A DNA stretch of 64,000 nucleotides from positions 91,604 through 155,603 of the forward strand of contig JAFGXV010000019.1 of assembly GCA_016936455.1 (NCBI GenBank), read 5' to 3'. Each line of letters opens with the position of its first letter. Position 1 is the first letter of the stretch. Origin of the DNA: Desulfuromonadaceae bacterium. Lineage in GTDB: Bacteria; Desulfobacterota; Desulfuromonadia; Desulfuromonadales; Desulfuromonadaceae. Below are positions 18,544 to 28,539 of the stretch, piece after piece. The position numbers were made by a program, and so were the translations under genes. Under the pieces are notes generated by a model, which was not told the DNA's origin, searched no databases, and saw only the letters and a program-made list of their open reading frames with translations.

Positions 18544-20409
18544 ATGATGAACACACCCTATTCCCTGACCCTTGTGACCTGCCATGTCCGTCCTTCCCCA
18601 CAGGCGGTGGCGCTGGCGGCCGGCTGCCTTAAGTCGGCGTTGCCGAAAGCCTGGCAGGCCACTGCTCACCTGCTCGATGTCTTTCCATCCCAATCCCGAG
18701 ACGAGGTGGTGTCCGCCATCCGTGCCCAGGTTCCGCGACTGGTGGCGTTCAGTGTCTATGTGTGGAACCATGAGGCGGTGCTGGCGTTGGCGCGTCTGCT
18801 GAGAGCGCAGTGCCCGCACCTGGTGCTGGTTGCGGGCGGCCCGGAAGTGACGGCCGATGTTCGGCCCTGGCGGATGTGCGGTCTGTTCGACTACTTGGTG
18901 TTGGGTCCGGGGGAGCGGGCCTTTTCCCGCCTGGTGCAGACGCTGGACGAAAACGGATCGGTGTCCAGCGCTCATCCTGTGGTGATCAATCAGGAGGATT
19001 GCGCGGCGGAAGAACTGTCTTCTCCCTGGCTGGAACAGGCGCTGGTGCCGCAACGCGGAGTGCTGTGGGAAACCGCACGGGGCTGCGCGTTCCGTTGTGC
19101 CTACTGTTTTGATGGCCGTGGACGGAAGCAGGTTCTGCCCCTGGAGGAAGGACGGTTGCGGCGTGAACTTCAGCTGTTTGCGCGCAGTGGGGTCGAGCAG
19201 GTGTGGGTGCTGGATTCCAGTTTCAATGTTCCGCCACAGCGCGGCCGGCGGCTTCTGCAGCTGATGCTGGAGGAGGCGCCTCGGCTTCATTACCACCTTG
19301 AGGCCAAAGCGGAATATCTCGATAGGGAGACCATTGAGCTGCTGCAGCGGCTCAACTGCTCTGTTCAGGTGGGACTGCAGTCGGTTCATGCGTCGGTGTT
19401 GAAGCGCATCAACCGGCGTCTGGATCTGGCACGTTTCGGGGAGAATCTGTTCGCGCTGAACGAGGCGGGGATCACCTATGGTATTGATCTGATTTACGGT
19501 CTTCCGGGCGACACCCTGAGCGGTTTCTATGACAGCGTCGAGGTCGCCCTGTCTTTTCAGCCGAATCAGCTGGAGATTTTTCCGTTGGCGGTGCTGCCGG
19601 GAACGGTGCTGGCGCAGCATGCGCACAGGCACGGTCTGCGGGCGCAGAACCATCCTCCCTATACGCTCTTGTCGTCATCCACCCTTTCCCAGAATGATAT
19701 GCAGGCGTGCCGCCACCTGGCAGCGTCGATTGATCTGTTCTACAATGCCGGGCGTGCCGTTGGTTATCTGGGCTTGATCAGTGAGGCCGCCGGCGAGAGT
19801 TTGATTGGCTTTTTCCAGTCCCTGAGTGCCTGGCTGGTGCAGCGGGGGGAGATGGCGGAGATGGACAACGGTACGTTGCCGGAGGTGGAGTGGCACCCCG
19901 CTCAGGTGGCGTCGTTGTCGGAAGCCTTTGTTCGGGAGCTGTTTGAACAGAAGCGGAACGAGAATCTGCTGCCGCTGGTGCTCGATCTGATGCGTTTTCA
20001 CCGACTATGGTCCGATCGGTTGATCGGTGTCGATTGCCCTGCCCCCACGACTCAGGGCGACGATCGCAACCAGCTGCTGCAGCAGCACTGGCAGTTGGCG
20101 GGCGGCGCTGAAATCGGCTTTTTCGATTATCCAGTCGAACTTTATCGCGATGGCTGGTATGAGGATCTGGTAGAGGCCGTGGCCAGTGAAATGCCGCAGC
20201 CTTCGGCCGGGCTGTTTTTCCGCCAGCAGTGGGAGGTGTTCTGCGAGCCGTTGCCGCTGGAGGTGGGACGACTGTTTCAATGCGCTACCACGCCGCTGCG
20301 GCTGGAAGCTTCTCAGCTCAACGCTCTGGATGAGGGCTGGACCTGGTTTGAAGGTTTTATCGCTTCCGGCCTTCTGATCGCCGTTGACGACACGGCCTGT
20401 TCCCGGTAG
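18544..20409 (+). CDS. B12-binding-domain radical SAM protein
   Basis: 621 residues. The N-terminal ~130 residues form a cobalamin-binding-like Rossmann domain (LVAFSVYVWNHEAVLALARLL, VLVAGGPEVTAD, YLVLGPGE). The radical SAM core starts at ETARGCAFRCAYCFDGRG, with CxxxCxxC ligating the 4Fe-4S cluster and SAM; GLQSVHASVLKRINR and DLIYGLPGDT are typical of the subfamily. The last ~250 residues form a DUF4080-like helical region. Substrate unknown: this group contains methyltransferases and uncharacterised enzymes. Two adjacent ATGs (18544, 18547) could both start translation. The neighbouring gene is the small MXAN_5187-like gene; hslO is convergent. Confidence 0.88.
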   Translation: MMNTPYSLTLVTCHVRPSPQAVALAAGCLKSALPKAWQATAHLLDVFPSQSRDEVVSAIRAQVPRLVAFSVYVWNHEAVLALARLLRAQCPHLVLVAGGPEVTADVRPWRMCGLFDYLVLGPGERAFSRLVQTLDENGSVSSAHPVVINQEDCAAEELSSPWLEQALVPQRGVLWETARGCAFRCAYCFDGRGRKQVLPLEEGRLRRELQLFARSGVEQVWVLDSSFNVPPQRGRRLLQLMLEEAPRLHYHLEAKAEYLDRETIELLQRLNCSVQVGLQSVHASVLKRINRRLDLARFGENLFALNEAGITYGIDLIYGLPGDTLSGFYDSVEVALSFQPNQLEIFPLAVLPGTVLAQHAHRHGLRAQNHPPYTLLSSSTLSQNDMQACRHLAASIDLFYNAGRAVGYLGLISEAAGESLIGFFQSLSAWLVQRGEMAEMDNGTLPEVEWHPAQVASLSEAFVRELFEQKRNENLLPLVLDLMRFHRLWSDRLIGVDCPAPTTQGDDRNQLLQQHWQLAGGAEIGFFDYPVELYRDGWYEDLVEAVASEMPQPSAGLFFRQQWEVFCEPLPLEVGRLFQCATTPLRLEASQLNALDEGWTWFEGFIASGLLIAVDDTACSR

Positions 20410-20430
20410 TTATCCACCGGCCGAAGCGTT

Positions 20431-21318
20431 TTATTCCTTGACCAGCCGACGCAGCTCTTCACGGGCAAACGAATAGGCTGTCTTGCAGTACTCACAGGTA
20501 ATGACGGCTCCCTCCTGCTGTTGTGCCAGATCGTTCAACGTTTCCTGCTCCAACCCGGTCAACATGTCAAGAATTCGTTGTCGGCTGCACTGGCAGCGAA
20601 AATTGAGCGGCAGTGGTTGTGAGAGATCCAGAGCATGGGGCTCCAGCAGTCGCGTCAACAGCTGCGTTGGTGTCGTGCCGTCGTTGAGCAGCCGGGAAAC
20701 GGGAGGCAGGCTGTGGATGCGTTGCTCGATCTCGTCCAGCAGGTTTTCGTCGCAGCCCGGCAGCGCCTGGATAAGAAAACCACCGCTGGCCTGGATGGCA
20801 GCGCCGTGATCGAGTTGAACGGCCAGGGCCATGGAGGTCGGTGTCTGCTCGGAAACCGCGAAGTAGTGAGCGAGATCTTCGCCGATCTCGCTGCTGATCA
20901 GCTGTACCATGCCCTGATAGGGCTCCTTGAGCCCGAGATCCTTGATGACGCGCAGGAAGCCAGCCCGTCCAATGGCCTGGGCGACGTCGAAATGACCGTC
21001 GCGCGGCGGAAGGTTGCACTGTGGAACCTTGATGGTCGCACAGATGTGGCCCGCGGCATCGGCTTCGGCCTGCAGCTTTTTCAGTGGGCCGCTGCCCTCG
21101 ACGGACAGGGCCAGTCTCTGGTTGTCTTTCAGCAGACTGCTCATCAGGGCCGCGGCGGTGATCAGGCGCCCCAGGGCCACCGTCGCCGTGGGATCGGTCT
21201 GCTGCAGTCGGCAGATTTCGCCGGTCAAGCGGGTGGTTCGGACGGCCGCGACGCGCAGCGCACCCTGATGAAGAACGCCCCGCACCAGATGGTCGGAGTC
21301 GCAGGAAAAAGGAGACAT
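20431..21318 (-). CDS. hslO: Redox-regulated holdase chaperone Hsp33
   Basis: 295 residues. Hsp33 binds unfolding proteins when oxidative or bleach stress releases zinc from its C-terminal four-cysteine centre. The motif CQC (around residue 240) and CEYC (around residue 275) supply all four cysteines (CxC ... CxxC). N-terminal features include LGRLITAAALMSSLLKDNQRL and HFDVAQAIGRAGFLRV. The start codon directly follows the cpoB stop, so the gene is translated from the cpoB transcript. It ends convergently with the radical SAM gene, with only 21 bases between them. Confidence 0.97.
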   Translation of the reverse strand: MSPFSCDSDHLVRGVLHQGALRVAAVRTTRLTGEICRLQQTDPTATVALGRLITAAALMSSLLKDNQRLALSVEGSGPLKKLQAEADAAGHICATIKVPQCNLPPRDGHFDVAQAIGRAGFLRVIKDLGLKEPYQGMVQLISSEIGEDLAHYFAVSEQTPTSMALAVQLDHGAAIQASGGFLIQALPGCDENLLDEIEQRIHSLPPVSRLLNDGTTPTQLLTRLLEPHALDLSQPLPLNFRCQCSRQRILDMLTGLEQETLNDLAQQQEGAVITCEYCKTAYSFAREELRRLVKE

Positions 21319-22218
21319 TTATTCCCCCTGCCAGCTGGTCAGCCGCTGCCGGGCTTTCTCGGCTTCCGGACTCTGCGGGTAGCTGTTGACCACTTTCTGC
21401 AGGATGATGCGGGCATTACGGGTGTCACCGAGTCCGTAAAAGGCCAGCCCCTGCTTCAGCAGCGCTGCTGGAACCTTGGGGTGGTCAGGATAGAGCTGAA
21501 TAACATCCTGAAACTGAAGAATGGCGTTTTCATACTTTTTGTCGCCGTACAGGGTTTCGCCGATCCAGTACTGGGCGTTGACGGCCAGCTCATGGGACGG
21601 GTACTGCTGGATGAAGCGCTGAAACAGTTCGCGTGAGCGGGGAAAATCCTGTTCCTGCTGGACCAGATGAAGAGCCTGATGGTAGAGCTGGTCGGCTGTT
21701 CCCTCTTTCTGTGAAGGTGGTGTGGACACAGCGACGGTGGTCGGTGCAACAGCGGGGCTGTTGGTGGTTGCGGTCTGGGCCACCGGGGGCTGGCTGACGA
21801 CCGGCGGGGGGGAGGTCACTGTTGTTGTCGTTGCTGGCGGGACGGTCGGACGTCCCTGCTCCAGCTGGGAAAGCCGCAGGGCCAGATCCCCCTGAGTCAG
21901 GTTGGTTTCGTTGCGCAGCTGCTCGAAGGCCTGCTGCTGATCGGCCAATCGCCCCGTAAGAGCCTGCAGGTCGACGCGCAGACTATCGAGTTCGGCGCGC
22001 AGTTCAGCCTGGCCGACGGCGATGTTGCGCAGCTGGTCACTGTTGCCGGAGGCCGGTGTTGTGGCGCGTTGTTCCAGGCGGCTGACGCGCTGATTCAGAT
22101 TTTGCACGTCGGTCTGGGTCTGGTTGAAGGCGGGCATCTGCACGGGACCGCAGCCTCCGAGGCCGAGCAGGAGGACGATCCAGGGGGAGAAAAAGCGGGC
22201 AGCATCAGAAGGGCGCAT
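21319..22218 (-). CDS. cpoB: Tol-Pal associated periplasmic coordinator CpoB/YbgF (lipoprotein form)
   Basis: 299 residues. An N-terminal signal with the lipobox LGGC (VLLLGLGGCGPV) suggests lipid anchoring. A coiled coil follows (VQNLNQRVSRLEQRA; LRAELDSLRVDLQALTGRLADQQQAFEQL), then a long Pro/Thr/Val linker, then TPR repeats (ADQLYHQALHLVQQEQDFPRSRE, YPSHELAVNAQYWIGETLYG, YPDHPKVPAALLKQGLAFYGLG). In E. coli CpoB links Tol-Pal constriction with PBP1B activity. It lies behind pal, separated by a terminator-like hairpin, and in front of hslO. tolQRAB are about 17 kb away. Confidence 0.93.
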   Translation of the reverse strand: MRPSDAARFFSPWIVLLLGLGGCGPVQMPAFNQTQTDVQNLNQRVSRLEQRATTPASGNSDQLRNIAVGQAELRAELDSLRVDLQALTGRLADQQQAFEQLRNETNLTQGDLALRLSQLEQGRPTVPPATTTTVTSPPPVVSQPPVAQTATTNSPAVAPTTVAVSTPPSQKEGTADQLYHQALHLVQQEQDFPRSRELFQRFIQQYPSHELAVNAQYWIGETLYGDKKYENAILQFQDVIQLYPDHPKVPAALLKQGLAFYGLGDTRNARIILQKVVNSYPQSPEAEKARQRLTSWQGE

Positions 22219-22264
22219 CAGTCCGGCTCCTTATGTGGGTGTCTTTGGAGGCAATAAACGAAAG

Positions 22265-22290
22265 AAGGCCGCGCAGAACTGCGCGGCCTT
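22265..22290 (-). terminator. Hairpin between pal and cpoB
   Basis: Ten-bp perfect stem aaggccgcgc / gcgcggcctt with a 6-base loop. On the minus strand it is followed by CTTTCGTTTATT. It lies 25 bases after the pal stop and should terminate much of the pal transcript, leaving reduced read-through into cpoB-hslO. Confidence 0.75.
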
Positions 22291-22315
22291 GGAAAATCAC
22301 CACTGGGTCCAGGCC

Positions 22316-22840
22316 TTAGGGTTGGGGCTTGAACTCGGCACGGCGGTTAAGTGCCCAGGCTGCCTCGGAAGAGGTTGCATCAAGAGGCATCTCTTCACCG
22401 TAGGAAATCGTGCGAATACGGTCTGCTGCAACACCCAGAGCCGTCAGGTATTGCGCCGCAGCCGTGGCACGCCGCTCACCCAGAGCCAGGTTGTACTCGT
22501 CGGAACCGCGCTCGTCACAGTGGCCTTCAATGGCAATGCTTGTTGACGGATTCAGTTCCATGTAGCGCGCGTTTTCCTGCAGGACGGCACGGGCCTCCGG
22601 CGTCAGAACAAACTGGTCGAAGTCAAAGTGAATGCGTTGCAAAAACGCCTGAGGAGCTGCCGCTACCTCAACCACGGGTGCTTCGACCACCGGCTGCTCG
22701 GGCTCGGCATAGCTGGCAACGGTTTCCGGGGCCTCACAGGTGTTGGTCGGAATCTTGTCCGTTACCTTGTAGGGTTTGGAACAGCCGGCAGCCAGCAGTG
22801 CTGCACAGATCAACAGGGCCAGCAGTTTAACGTGTTTCAT
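22316..22840 (-). CDS. pal: Peptidoglycan-associated lipoprotein
   Basis: 174 residues. Lipoprotein signal with lipobox LLAAGC, then a short linker and an OmpA-like peptidoglycan-binding domain: IHFDFDQFVLTPEARAVL, IAIEGHCDERGSDEYNLALGERRA and the end NRRAEF. It anchors the outer membrane to the wall and is the outer-membrane partner of TolB. The ribosome site AAGGAG lies just before the ATG, and a good promoter (TTGTTT-16-TATACT) lies upstream. It is not next to tolQRAB, which are at 39.7-42.9 kb. Confidence 0.97.
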   Translation of the reverse strand: MKHVKLLALLICAALLAAGCSKPYKVTDKIPTNTCEAPETVASYAEPEQPVVEAPVVEVAAAPQAFLQRIHFDFDQFVLTPEARAVLQENARYMELNPSTSIAIEGHCDERGSDEYNLALGERRATAAAQYLTALGVAADRIRTISYGEEMPLDATSSEAAWALNRRAEFKPQP

Positions 22841-22898
22841 TGCGGTTCTCCTTTTTAGATTGAAGGCAGAGAGTTTTTATGATGTTTAAGACTTATTC

Positions 22899-22926
22899 AG
22901 TATACAGATGGCATCCTAAAAAACAA
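22899..22926 (-). promoter_or_regulatory. Putative sigma-70 promoter of pal
   Basis: Minus strand: TTGTTT (22926-22921), 16 bases, TATACT (22904-22899). The spacing and the strong -10 fit a housekeeping promoter about 60 bases before the pal start. Confidence 0.55.
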
Positions 22927-23015
22927 GAGCTAGAGTAGAGGCGATTCGCTGAAAAAGTGGCAGGCCTGGTTTCTGAGTTGCCGGAATGATAAAATTCGTC
23001 AACGCGCGAAAGGGC

Positions 23016-23031
23016 TCGACAATTTTGTCGA
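23016..23031. promoter_or_regulatory. Inverted repeat, candidate enhancer (UAS) for the sigma-54 regulator, copy 1
   Basis: Sequence tcgacaa-tt-ttgtcga, a 7-bp inverted repeat with a 2-base centre. It lies about 86 bases upstream of the sigma-54 promoter at 23108-23123, the usual distance for an NtrC-type activator. The core cgacaattttgtcgaa recurs exactly once more in the window, at 29085-29100, upstream of the other sigma-54 promoter. Confidence 0.65.
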
Positions 23032-23107
23032 AAACATTTGTACCCACTCGTCCAATGGGACCATGGATCGGGCGATCGACTCCTTGAATCAAGGATTTAG
23101 ATGCCAT

Positions 23108-23123
23108 AGGAATGGCTTTTGCA
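23108..23123 (+). promoter_or_regulatory. Sigma-54 (-24/-12) promoter of the barrel/kinase/regulator operon
   Basis: Reads AGGAATGGCTTTTGCA: the GG and GC elements are exactly 10 bases apart, as in the consensus TGGCACG-N4-TTGC. It closely resembles the second site at 28942-28928 (AGGCATGGGGTTTGC). Transcription would begin near 23134, so the first gene must start downstream of that. Confidence 0.7.
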
Positions 23124-23154
23124 AAGTATTTTCGACGTATTATTTTTACGATGG

Positions 23155-24129
23155 ATGGTGATGGTGCTGAAACGGTGTAACCCGGGGTGGGCTGTCCGGC
23201 TGGTTTTCATGGTGCTGTTTGTGCTGATTTCTGGTGGGTTGTCTCAGGCCGCGGTAGAAACGCTGCTGGCTGTTGGTTATGCCGACAACGCTCAGGAGAC
23301 GCGTGACGGAACCGGCTCGCCATTCAGTGTTTATCAACTTGAAGGTCGGCTGGAATTGGTTCCGGTGTCTCCGTGGGGTGTTGAGGTCTATGGCCGGAGT
23401 GATTACCGTGACTACTGGCGGTTGGCGGACAATTACAGCCTCGAAGCCGGAGGTCGGTTGGAACGGACGGTCTGGGAGGGGCGGCTGGCGGTTGCCATGT
23501 TGACGAGTATTCTGTGGTATCGGGATGATCTGCAGCCCGACGACGCACGCAATGACTATCAACTGGCCAGTGAGCTGACGCTGTATCTTGACGAGCGCTG
23601 GTCCGCCGGACTGTCCCTGACGTATGTCTGGGCAGACTATCGTGGTCGCGTCGAAGAGTCGACGGCCGATGCCTCCGGTCCAGGGGAATCCGGTCAAGGC
23701 GGGGGGCGCTCTCCGTCGCAGGGCGAGGCGGTGGACATGTTTTCCCGTTCACGGGAGGATCGGTTGTGGACCCTTGGCGGTCGGCTGGAATGCCATCTTT
23801 CCGCCGACTGGCAAACCTCTGTTGTGGTGAGGCTGGCCGATTGTGATTCGACCATCCGACGTGAATCCTGCGACGAGCTGGCGGTGGAAAATAACTGGGT
23901 CTGGCAACTCGCCTGGCACTGGCGAGCTGAAGCCTGGTGGCATCTGGTCTGGCGCCGCTATCATCAGGACAGTGAACGGAACAGAAAAGTTGGAGCCCTG
24001 CTGGCCTGGCAGTGGCTCGACAACAGTGAGATTGCGTTGTCCTGGCAGCTTCTGGAGGCCGACGCTGATCGTGATGACGATAATTACCGGGCGATGGTGA
24101 GCCTATGCGCGCTAAAATGGTTTTTCTGA
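23155..24129 (+). CDS. Predicted outer-membrane beta-barrel protein
   Basis: About 324 residues. A signal peptide with a long hydrophobic core (LVFMVLFVLISGGLSQA) is followed by alternating hydrophobic/polar strands rich in Trp and Tyr (GVEVYGRSDYRDYWRL, LTLYLDERWSAGLSLTYVW, WQLAWHWRAEAWWHLVWRR) and it ends with Phe (ALKWFF), the barrel-assembly signature. A polar loop rich in Gly/Ser/Glu lies near residue 180. Specific family not recognised. The frame is open up to a TTG at 23119, but that lies inside the sigma-54 promoter; ATG 23155 or 23161 is the likely start. It is the first gene of a four-gene operon with a small exported protein, a histidine kinase and an NtrC-type regulator, all overlapping. 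Confidence 0.75.
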   Translation: MVMVLKRCNPGWAVRLVFMVLFVLISGGLSQAAVETLLAVGYADNAQETRDGTGSPFSVYQLEGRLELVPVSPWGVEVYGRSDYRDYWRLADNYSLEAGGRLERTVWEGRLAVAMLTSILWYRDDLQPDDARNDYQLASELTLYLDERWSAGLSLTYVWADYRGRVEESTADASGPGESGQGGGRSPSQGEAVDMFSRSREDRLWTLGGRLECHLSADWQTSVVVRLADCDSTIRRESCDELAVENNWVWQLAWHWRAEAWWHLVWRRYHQDSERNRKVGALLAWQWLDNSEIALSWQLLEADADRDDDNYRAMVSLCALKWFF

Positions 24130-24494
24130 CAATCTTTGCGACGTTCCTGACGCTGTTGGTGCTCGAACCGGGGTCCCTGCAGGCGGCAGAGGTGTCGGCG
24201 CGCATTCTGGCGGTGGACCGTGCCCGGCAGCAGCTGCAGTTGGAACTGAAGACGGAACAGGGAACGCAGGAGGTGATGCTGGACTATCGCGAAGGGGCGA
24301 TGCCGTATGGCCTGCAGCTGGGGGATCGGGTCGATCTCTCTCTTGCCGACGGCACTTCAGTGGTCGAGGATGTCCGGCCGATGGCAGCAAAAGGTGGCCG
24401 TGTGGATCCCACCGGTGTGCGGTCGCGACTTTCCTTGTCCCGCGGGTCGCGTTCCCTTTCGTCTTCAGGTGGCAACCACCGGGGTCATCGTTGA
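24105..24494 (+). CDS. Small exported protein with basic Ser/Arg/Gly/His tail
   Basis: 129 residues, overlapping the end of the barrel gene by 25 bases. A signal peptide (MVFLTIFATFLTLLVLEPGSLQAA) is followed by a ~65-residue all-beta-looking region (VSARILAVDRARQQLQLEL, QEVMLDYREGAMPYGLQLGDRVDLSLADGTSVVEDVRP) that could be an OB-like or DUF5666-like fold. The C-terminal 30 residues are basic and low in complexity, ending GGNHRGHR. The His/Arg end might bind metal or nucleic acid or polyanions, but this is only inference. A second ATG at 24117 is possible. Position between a barrel gene and a kinase gene suggests a periplasmic accessory or signal component. Confidence 0.65.
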   Translation: MRAKMVFLTIFATFLTLLVLEPGSLQAAEVSARILAVDRARQQLQLELKTEQGTQEVMLDYREGAMPYGLQLGDRVDLSLADGTSVVEDVRPMAAKGGRVDPTGVRSRLSLSRGSRSLSSSGGNHRGHR

Positions 24495-26016
24495 GACCGC
24501 CCGGTTTTTCATTTCCCCTTGCCCAGCCCTGGAAGGTCAATCTGCTGATCTTTGCCTTGCTGCTGGCGGGCGTTCTCAGCTATTTTTTCTGGCAGATACG
24601 GTCCTCGCGCGAACTGTTTGAAGAGCATCTGTCCGAGCACAGCCGGTTGATTACCCAGATTGTGGCCAGCAGTGTCGAAAACGCCGAGCAGGCGGAACAG
24701 GTTGTCGAAGCTGTTGTCACCACTTTTTTGCAAAATACGGGTCGCTTTGTCGCCTATCTCGATGCCGTCGAGCCGTTTACGCCCTCGGAGCTGGCGGCGC
24801 TGGCAGCAGAAAACGGCCTGACCGGGCTGTGTCTGGAACGCCCGGATCAGCCTCCTGTCAGTGCTCCGGCGGGCTGGTTCCAGCGGCCGGATGGCTTGCG
24901 CAGTGACCAGCTGACACTGCTTCATCAGTCCGAGGCCCACCAGTATGTGCTGGTTCTGCCGCTCAGCGCGGCGCAGGGGACGGTTATTTTGGGATTACCG
25001 GCGCGGCGGATTGAAGATCTGATGGCCCAGATGGATGTGCCGCAGATGCTCGAGACGCTCAGCCAGCTGACGGGGATTGCGGCGCTACGACTCGAGGAGG
25101 GCCAGACTCCTGCTAGCGAGGTCCAGCTTGCGGACGGGTCAGGCCGACGGCTGCAATGCCTGGGAGATAAAACCCTGGTGCTCGAAACAGCGTCGGGACC
25201 GTTGAACCGCCGTATTGCTCAGCTGTGGCAGCAGTTCTGGTGGTTTGCGGCGACCCTGACGCTCAGCGGTCTGCTGTTGTCCTGGTTGCTCTACCGTTAT
25301 CAGAGCCGTTATCTGCTCCATCGTCAGATCCTGGAGCGCGAGCTGGCCCAGCAGCGTGAGGATGCGTCCCTTGGCCGGGCCACGGCCACTATCAGCCACG
25401 AGATTCGCAACCCCCTGAATGCTATCGCCATGGGGCTGCAGCGACTGCAGTTGGAACTACCGCAGCTGGAGGCGGAACAGCGCTGCCTGATCGAAGCGAT
25501 GACCGAAGCGGTTCAGCGTACCAACGGCATTGTGCGGGGACTGCAGAAATATACGCGGCCCCTGGCGCCGTGCCGGCAGCCGCTGGATCTCTCCGGCGTG
25601 GTCGAAAAGGTGCTGACCCTGTATCGCGATCAGGCCATGCAGCAGCAGGTTAATCTGGATGTGCGACTCGAAGCCGTCGTGCTGGACGGGGATGCCGATC
25701 TGCTGGGGCAGCTGGTGGAAAATCTGCTGAAAAATGCACTTGAGGCCCAGCCGGAGGGGGGGGTCGTCCGCGTTCGGCTGCAGCGGCAGCAACAGCAGGC
25801 GGTGCTGATTCTGGACAACCCCTGTCCCCACGTGGAGGACAGCCTGATCGAGAAGATGGAGCAGCCTTACTTTACCACCAAAACCCGCGGCAGCGGTCTG
25901 GGATTGAGTCTGGTCGGCAAGATTGCCAAAGCCCATGAGGGTGTGCTGACGCTCCGTCGTTTGTACGCCGGCTGGCTGCGGGTCGAGCTCGTTTTGCCGC
26001 TTAAAAGGAGTGCAGC

Positions 26017-26020
<4 letters not shown>
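24491..26020 (+). CDS. Membrane sensor histidine kinase (NtrB/ZraS-like, partner of the sigma-54 regulator)
   Basis: 509 residues. TM1 at ~16-35, a periplasmic sensor region (~38-245) of no family I recognise, TM2 at ~247-268, then the HisKA box SHEIRNPLNAIAMG with His303 and the HATPase with ENLLKNALEA and TKTRGSGLGLSLVGKIAKAHEG. No HAMP or PAS domain is apparent. It starts at a TTG overlapping the stop of the small exported protein gene and ends in an ATGA overlap with the regulator gene, so translation is coupled. It should phosphorylate the regulator in response to an envelope signal, perhaps the state of the two barrels or small exported proteins. Confidence 0.9.
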
Positions 26021-27360
<1,340 letters not shown>

Positions 27361-27397
27361 GGCGCTGTTTGCCGGCACCGGCGACGACTGCCCCTTT

Positions 27398-28432
27398 CTA
27401 ATCAAACAGATAGTCCAGCTGGGCCAGCAACAGCAGGCTCTCGTCCCGGTCCTCGCCGCTTTCCCGGCTGTATTCGATGGTGCCGCGAAGCTGCCAGGCC
27501 GCAGCGATTTTCCAGCGCACGCTGGCCAACCCCTGATTCAGCCAAGACTGTTCGTCGTCCGAGTATTCCAGCTGGTATTCGCCTTCCAGCGCCAGTTGTT
27601 GGCTCAGGGTCTTGCTGTAACGCAGGGTCAGGTTGACGATGGTTTCCTGCTCTTCCGTGTAATAGCCTGCGCCGAGGGCCGCCGTCAGCTCTTTGAACCC
27701 GAGTGGGCGATAAAGGGTCTGTACGGTGTAATTGAGCTGGTCCGGTCGGTGGGAGCCGTACGCTTCGTAGTACAGTCCGGCCACGGTTTCCCACTCACGG
27801 TTCCACAGCCAGCCCAGGTTGATGCCGGTCAGCTCCTGCGCGCGGAGGTTGAGGGCGGCGCGGTCTGAAATCAGATCGTACACCGGCTCGGGATCGCGTT
27901 CGCGGGAGTAGCTCAGTTCGCCCCACCAACTCGGCTGCCGATAACGCAGAATGGCCTGCCCCGTCCACAGCTGCTTGTCGTGGCCGAGGCGGTAATAGCT
28001 TTGCCCGTCGTGATCCGCATATTCCTCGCAGCGGACCGAGAGGGCACTGCTCAATGTTGGGCTCCAGACGCGCTCCCAGCCGACGGCAACCGACCGGCGA
28101 TCAAGATCAAAATCGGTATCGTGAAAGAATAGATTTTTCTGTTCGATCCGTCCCTGCTCGATACCAAAAGACAGCTGGTTTTCCTGCATGCGGGTTCGGA
28201 AACGCAGCTCAACAGATTCTTCCTGCCACGCATAAAGATCCCCTTTGATTTCGGGAAGGTATTCCGTTTCCTCCTGCCGGGTTGCGATGATGCCCATGGC
28301 CATGAGATCCGTCGAGAAAAAGGACGGCTCCGTCATGGACTTCTGAAACAGACTGTTGTTCGCGCTATCGGCCCGGGCGCAACCGGCGTACAGGCTGAGC
28401 AGAAACAGCCCCAGAGAAAGAAAATGCTTCAT
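27398..28432 (-). CDS. Second predicted outer-membrane beta-barrel protein
   Basis: 344 residues with a signal peptide (MKHFLSLGLFLLSLYAGCARA) and repeated amphipathic beta strands (SVELRFRTRMQENQLSFGIEQG, TLSSALSVRCEEYADHDGQSYYRLG, GELSYSRER, AALGAGYYTEEQETIVNLTLRYSKTL, LALEGEYQLEYS), ending LLLAQLDYLFD with an aromatic near the end. Similar in style to the barrel at 23.2 kb but not obviously a copy. Cys18 lies in AGCA, so a lipoprotein reading is possible though the barrel composition argues against it. It follows the small acidic-repeat gene on the minus strand across a strong terminator hairpin, so it is probably expressed by read-through from the same sigma-54 promoter. Confidence 0.75.
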   Translation of the reverse strand: MKHFLSLGLFLLSLYAGCARADSANNSLFQKSMTEPSFFSTDLMAMGIIATRQEETEYLPEIKGDLYAWQEESVELRFRTRMQENQLSFGIEQGRIEQKNLFFHDTDFDLDRRSVAVGWERVWSPTLSSALSVRCEEYADHDGQSYYRLGHDKQLWTGQAILRYRQPSWWGELSYSRERDPEPVYDLISDRAALNLRAQELTGINLGWLWNREWETVAGLYYEAYGSHRPDQLNYTVQTLYRPLGFKELTAALGAGYYTEEQETIVNLTLRYSKTLSQQLALEGEYQLEYSDDEQSWLNQGLASVRWKIAAAWQLRGTIEYSRESGEDRDESLLLLAQLDYLFD

Positions 28433-28478
28433 GTGGGGGACCTTTTATGGAAGAGTTTTTTGTATAAGGCTCGGATGA

Positions 28479-28516
28479 AAGAAAAAGGAGGGGCCTTCAC
28501 CTGCGCGAAGACCCCT
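28479..28516 (-). terminator. Terminator/attenuator between the small exported gene and the barrel gene
   Basis: On the minus strand a 10-bp stem AGGGGTCTTC / GAAGGCCCCT (one G-T pair) with an 8-base loop is followed by CCTTTTTCTTTC. It lies 24 bases after the 28540-28866 gene and 47 bases before the barrel gene. It would let the small protein be made in excess over the barrel from one promoter. Confidence 0.75.
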
Positions 28517-28539
28517 GTGTGAAGGAACAAAAATTGTGA

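Noticed and set aside
22916..23107. A 63-codon minus-strand frame between pal and the sigma-54 operon
   Set aside because: No ribosome site, and it covers the enhancer palindrome and the pal promoter region.
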